This document shows, piece by piece, positions 60,547 through 64,000 of a stretch of DNA of 64,000 nucleotides. A program made the translations under genes and the position numbers. The notes under the pieces are model-generated. The model worked only from the letters and a program-made list of their open reading frames with translations, did not search any database and was not told the DNA's origin. Origin of the DNA: Diplosphaera chodatii. Taxonomy: Eukaryota > Chlorophyta > Trebouxiophyceae > Prasiolales > Stichococcaceae. Position 1 is the first letter of the stretch. The number at the start of each line of letters is the position of its first letter. The stretch spans positions 3,348,001 through 3,412,000 of the forward strand of contig JAALGY010000033.1 of NCBI GenBank assembly GCA_032358165.1, written 5' to 3'.

Positions 60547-61157
60547 GCTTGCAGCCTGCTGCTGGGTGGCTCCAGATCCTTGGATGCTTGGGGCAGCAAT
60601 GACGTCACTCCTGTGCAGGCGCCATGGCACTTGGCCTTGGCGGTGAAGTGTGGTCTGCTGAACAGCACTGAGGCCTGCCTGCACATGCGCCTGTGTTGCC
60701 GATGTTTTTGGCTGCATTGCGCCCTTGTGTAAGCTCTTGCGTCCAAGACTACAATCCTGACGAGACATGCACTGACTGCCTCGGGGTTGTGCTCAAGTGT
60801 TGATGTTCACGCCGGTCGTCCATGTGGCCCTGGCGGCCATGTTACCGCGATCCAGAAAATAATCAGGACCCTGAACTGTTGCTGACCGATCATGCTTCAA
60901 GAGAACGCCTCTTGAAATCGAGACTTGTGTTTTCCGATCGCTATCCGTAAACACAAATACACCTGGAGCGCCTCAAAGTCGAGCGCATAACCAAGAATGT
61001 TGGCCTCTCAACTCAGTATGCGGCCGATTGCACTGAGCAATCCCCCTTGCCTTGGCGGCGGATCTGCAGCAACAACTCGGACACATTTCAATCGAGCAGA
61101 GACATCATGAGCTCCTGGACAGGGTTTTTGCAAGTCACCTGCAAGCCACTCAGACGA
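60547..61157. other. Convergent spacer between uL24 and BRO1 gene
   Basis: This is the 3' region of both genes, with no coding exon. The stretch from about 60.85 to 61.0 kb is noticeably more AT-rich than the flanking genes. Confidence 0.45.
60728..60732 (+). terminator. TGTAA polyadenylation-type signal for uL24
   Basis: TGTAA lies 182 nt after the uL24 stop codon. Confidence 0.5.
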
Positions 61158-63454
61158 TTAACCGTATTGTGATATCGGACCTGGAGCAGGAGTACGGAGG
61201 AAGGCAAAGAAGGCATCATCAACCGCCTCCAGCCCCTCAACTGGCGGCACCGGCTTGACAAGCGACACTGGCTCGCCCCTGCAGCAGATCAGCACGCCTC
61301 AAGCGGCGCCACTTCGCTTGGCACCACAGCTGCGAGCTCCATTAGCACCACATGAATAGTCCCAACATGACGTAATATGCCAGTGAGGCAGCTTGGGGTG
61401 TTGTGGCGACATACCTGGCGATCTGGTCGGCCTTCGGCACGCGTTGCAGGTACACACTGTCGTTGTCCCGCTGTGCTGTGACCAATGCCGCAGCCACGGC
61501 TGCAGATGCGTCTGCAATGCGCTGCGCAAGTGCCGCTGCAACTCCGCGCACGCTGGCAGCCGCCTTCTTGCCTTCGGCCAGCTGCGCTGCCGCCGCCTGC
61601 AGACCATGTCGCAACAACGACTTAGGCAGCAGCATAGCAAGCAACCGCCTGCAGGAGCACGCAGTGCACATCATCACAGAGCATTGCACACTATCTTTCA
61701 TAGCGCAAGCACCGCCATGATGGTGGCATGCAGGGCAGCCATATCGGTAGGGGTGGCAAACAATGCCAACCTGCAGGCAGGCAACCGCTGAGCCGCACTG
61801 GTCGTCGGCCACGGCTGCCTGCGCCTGGTGCTGCCATGCCAGGCCTCCCATCAGTGCTGCCTTGGCTGCCAGATGTGCCTGCAGCAAGCACAGTCACCTG
61901 AGAGTGCAAGGCAGCCAGCACTGACTGCATGCAGACAAACTGCAACATCGTATTGGCTTGCTCGCCTTTGCACACAATATGCATGGACATACAGGGCAGG
62001 AACTAGAGGGCTTCGAGCACGCTGCGCACCGTCATGGGGCGCCCCATCGCACGAGCCAGCGGTGTGCTGTCCGGCTCCAGTCGTCGTCGAGCATCTACAT
62101 ACAGTACCTCGCCCTGCTGCGCAATCCTGCAGCACAACATGCCACGGGATGCCCCATCAGGAGGCGTGTGACATAAAGAGCAGACAGACTTTGCGCAAGT
62201 GAGGTGGAACACGCTGACGCAAGAGTGCAGCAGACTCAGGCCAAGAACTTGCCTGGCCAGGAGCGCTGGGGACTTTCCGTCGGCGGCTGCCTTCATGTAC
62301 ACAGCTTCCTGCGCCTGTGAAAGTGACCAGACATGTACATGCTGAATGTGCAGAATCAGGCAGCATGCAGGCACAGTACATCGGAGCCTGCAATGCGTCG
62401 CTGCTGATGGCGCACAGGTTGATAACACAGAACAGAGGGTCACATCACATGCAGCATGAGCACGCCTGAGCCATGGTATACGTTCTGGCTGTTCAGATGT
62501 GAGTGCCTGCACCACATTCGCCGCGGCGGACGCACCTGGGCCAGGCAGACTGCAGCGGCAGCGGAGGTGGCGTCTGGCGCCAGGTCCAGCAGCCCGACAA
62601 AGTCCAGCCGCAGCGGCACATTGGCGTGGAGATAGTCAAAGACGCCCGCAGCCTCCTGCGGAAAAGTGTTTCGGTGTGTGCATTGACAGCCTCACCATAG
62701 CTGCCTTTGCACGGCTCCTGCTGCAAGCACCTGCCCAACTCCCAGGGAAGCTGAAAGCCGTTGCAGGGGTACCACATGTACCAGTCATGGCACCTGGTAC
62801 CGGCGTGCGGCGCGCTTGCAGCCGGCGTCAGTGCCCAGGTCAGCAGCAGCAGCGTCGGCTGACAGTGAAGCGGCTAGGCAGAAAAGCACTGCCGCCTTCT
62901 CGAAAGCCACTGCTGTCCGCTCCACTCGCTGGTCTGCATTTGCCAGTTTCTGGGGGTGTTTGCTGGTATCCTTTTCCAGGGTGAGCGTCATGCCTTTGCA
63001 CAAGCCGCACCTGAGTACGCATCATTCCAGGCAAAGCTGACAGGTACGCCACGTCGGTCCTGCCCGACCGGCAGAGCCGTCTCCATTGCTGTCAACAAAT
63101 GGTAATACCTGTATGGTAGTGCGATACCGTTGACTCAAATTCTGATCATCCTGGCCAGCATGCAGCCAGCCAGCTTGTGAACCATGTATGCCTGAGCAAG
63201 AAAACAGTTGGCTATCCCAAATCAGCAGCGTGGTGGTATGATATAGCCCACCTGAGGGACTTGTCCTGCATCTCATCCAGTGTCCCCAGTGGCTCAGCGA
63301 TGAGGGCGCGCAGGCGGGATGCCTCCGCAACTGTGGCGGCAGCGCCAGGCGACTGGTGGACGTGCGGCCCGGTGTTGCCGCGCAGCCAGGCGGCCAGCGC
63401 GCCACCAATATCCAGGCGTCCGGTGCGCTTTCGCGGCATTGCCAGCATGGCCAT
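61158..63454 (-). CDS. BRO1-domain protein (BROX-like)
   Basis: The start MAMLAMPRKRTGRLDIGGAL (ATG 63454) continues to LIAEPLGTLDEMQDKSLR. Later exons carry BRO1 signatures: VSFAWNDAYS; VERTAVAFEKAAVLFCLAAS; AARRYQ; FDYLHANVPLRLDFVGLLDL; AQEAVYMKAAADGKSPALLA followed by RQ; LLPKSLLRHGLQAAAAQLAE; and DNDSVYLQRVPKADQIAR, the counterpart of 'DNDFIYNDRVP' in ALIX. The last exon (61278-61158) encodes GEPVSLVKPVPPVEG and ends FLRTPAPGPISQYG with TAA. The whole protein is essentially one BRO1 domain, as in BROX, without the V-domain of ALIX. BRO1 domains bind ESCRT-III (CHMP4/SNF7) subunits and act in endosomal sorting or membrane remodelling. No C-terminal CAAX box is present, unlike animal BROX. 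Confidence 0.85.
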
Positions 63455-64000
63455 CTTGGCTGTGTTTCCGTGAACTCCAAGTCCGCCTCCAAGGCTGCTG
63501 CTCTGCTGACGGCAAACCTGGCTACGCTCGACGGCTGTGCTGTTCACGTGGCCATCAGCCACAGACAAAAGCGCTATCACACACCCCTTGCGGCGTGTGT
63601 CCTGGCGAAAGCGATGTAGCGGCCGAGCCTGGTTGCAACCAGCTGCAATGCTCTGTGGAGGTGCTGGCACTAATTTCAATCTGTCTACAACCGCTGGCTC
63701 CCAGCTTCGTCTCCCTTGAGGTGCCTGCTGTCCCTGATCCACACCTACAGAAGGTGATCACTGCACACGCTGGGAACGCGTTGTGTGCGAGAAATCAGGC
63801 GTGATAGCCACTAGGTCGATCACAGTGTCAACGGGGGCTCGCGAGCTGTCCTTGCAATGCTGCACCGTTCTGTTTTGGAATCAAGTACAGGTGGAGCCTC
63901 ACAGCCCTGACCGCCTTGGACGTTGTGCTGGCAGCATTCCAGCTTGTGTAGTGTTTACTAGCACACTGGTGTGCAACATGATAAATGCCTGAGTATCTCC
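63455..64000. other. 5' region of the BRO1 gene to window end
   Basis: No supported exon is seen on either strand. It presumably holds the BRO1 gene promoter. Confidence 0.4.

Overview
The window is nuclear DNA from a green alga (Chlorophyta), most likely a trebouxiophyte or Chlorella-like species. The evidence is high GC, very intron-dense genes with short exons, introns that usually begin GTGAGN or GTGCGN and end in (T/C)GCAG, and TGTAA polyadenylation-type signals downstream of several stop codons. It also carries nucleus-encoded plastid proteins (ribosomal protein S1, SRP54, ATP synthase delta) and plant-type versions of CCR4, the SDP1 lipase and HRD1. Genes are single transcription units on both strands, with no operons, CRISPR arrays or recognisable transposons. 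No species is claimed.

Layout. 1-12137 (-): a very large bridge-like lipid-transfer protein (SABRE/FMP27/BLTP2 family), cut by the window start. 12505-15185 (+): plastid ribosomal protein S1. 15947-17807 (+): unrecognised single-pass secretory-pathway membrane protein. 18451-23283 (-): type II membrane protein joining a GT32 glycosyltransferase to an FkbM-like methyltransferase. 24103-25854 (-): intronless plant-type CCR4 deadenylase. 26515-28763 (+): TFIIS. 29095-30156 (-): CREG-like secreted protein. 31595-36710 (-): SDP1-type patatin lipase. 37123-38232 (+): HDDC2-type 5'-deoxynucleotidase. 38456-42821 (-): HRD1 ubiquitin ligase. 43434-46925 (+): chloroplast SRP54. 47139-50120 (-): organellar tyrosyl-tRNA synthetase. 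50700-52718 (+): chloroplast ATP synthase delta. About 53818-56296 (+): WD40-repeat protein. 57322-58813 (-): ribosomal protein uS17 (S11). 59035-60546 (+): ribosomal protein uL24 (L26). 61158-63454 (-): BRO1-domain protein.

Many neighbours are head-to-head pairs sharing a short 5' region: SABRE/S1, CCR4/TFIIS, SDP1/HDDC2, HRD1/SRP54, TyrRS/ATPD and uS17/uL24. The uS17/uL24 pair, two cytosolic ribosomal protein genes 221 bp apart, is the clearest candidate for a functional bidirectional promoter. The other genes are unrelated housekeeping functions and form no pathway.

The least ordinary items are the GT32-FkbM fusion, the unrecognised membrane protein, a 57-bp tandem duplication that includes the TyrRS stop codon, and an apparently non-canonical first intron in TFIIS. 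Exon borders were read by eye from splice motifs and reading-frame continuity. They are firm where stated and approximate elsewhere.
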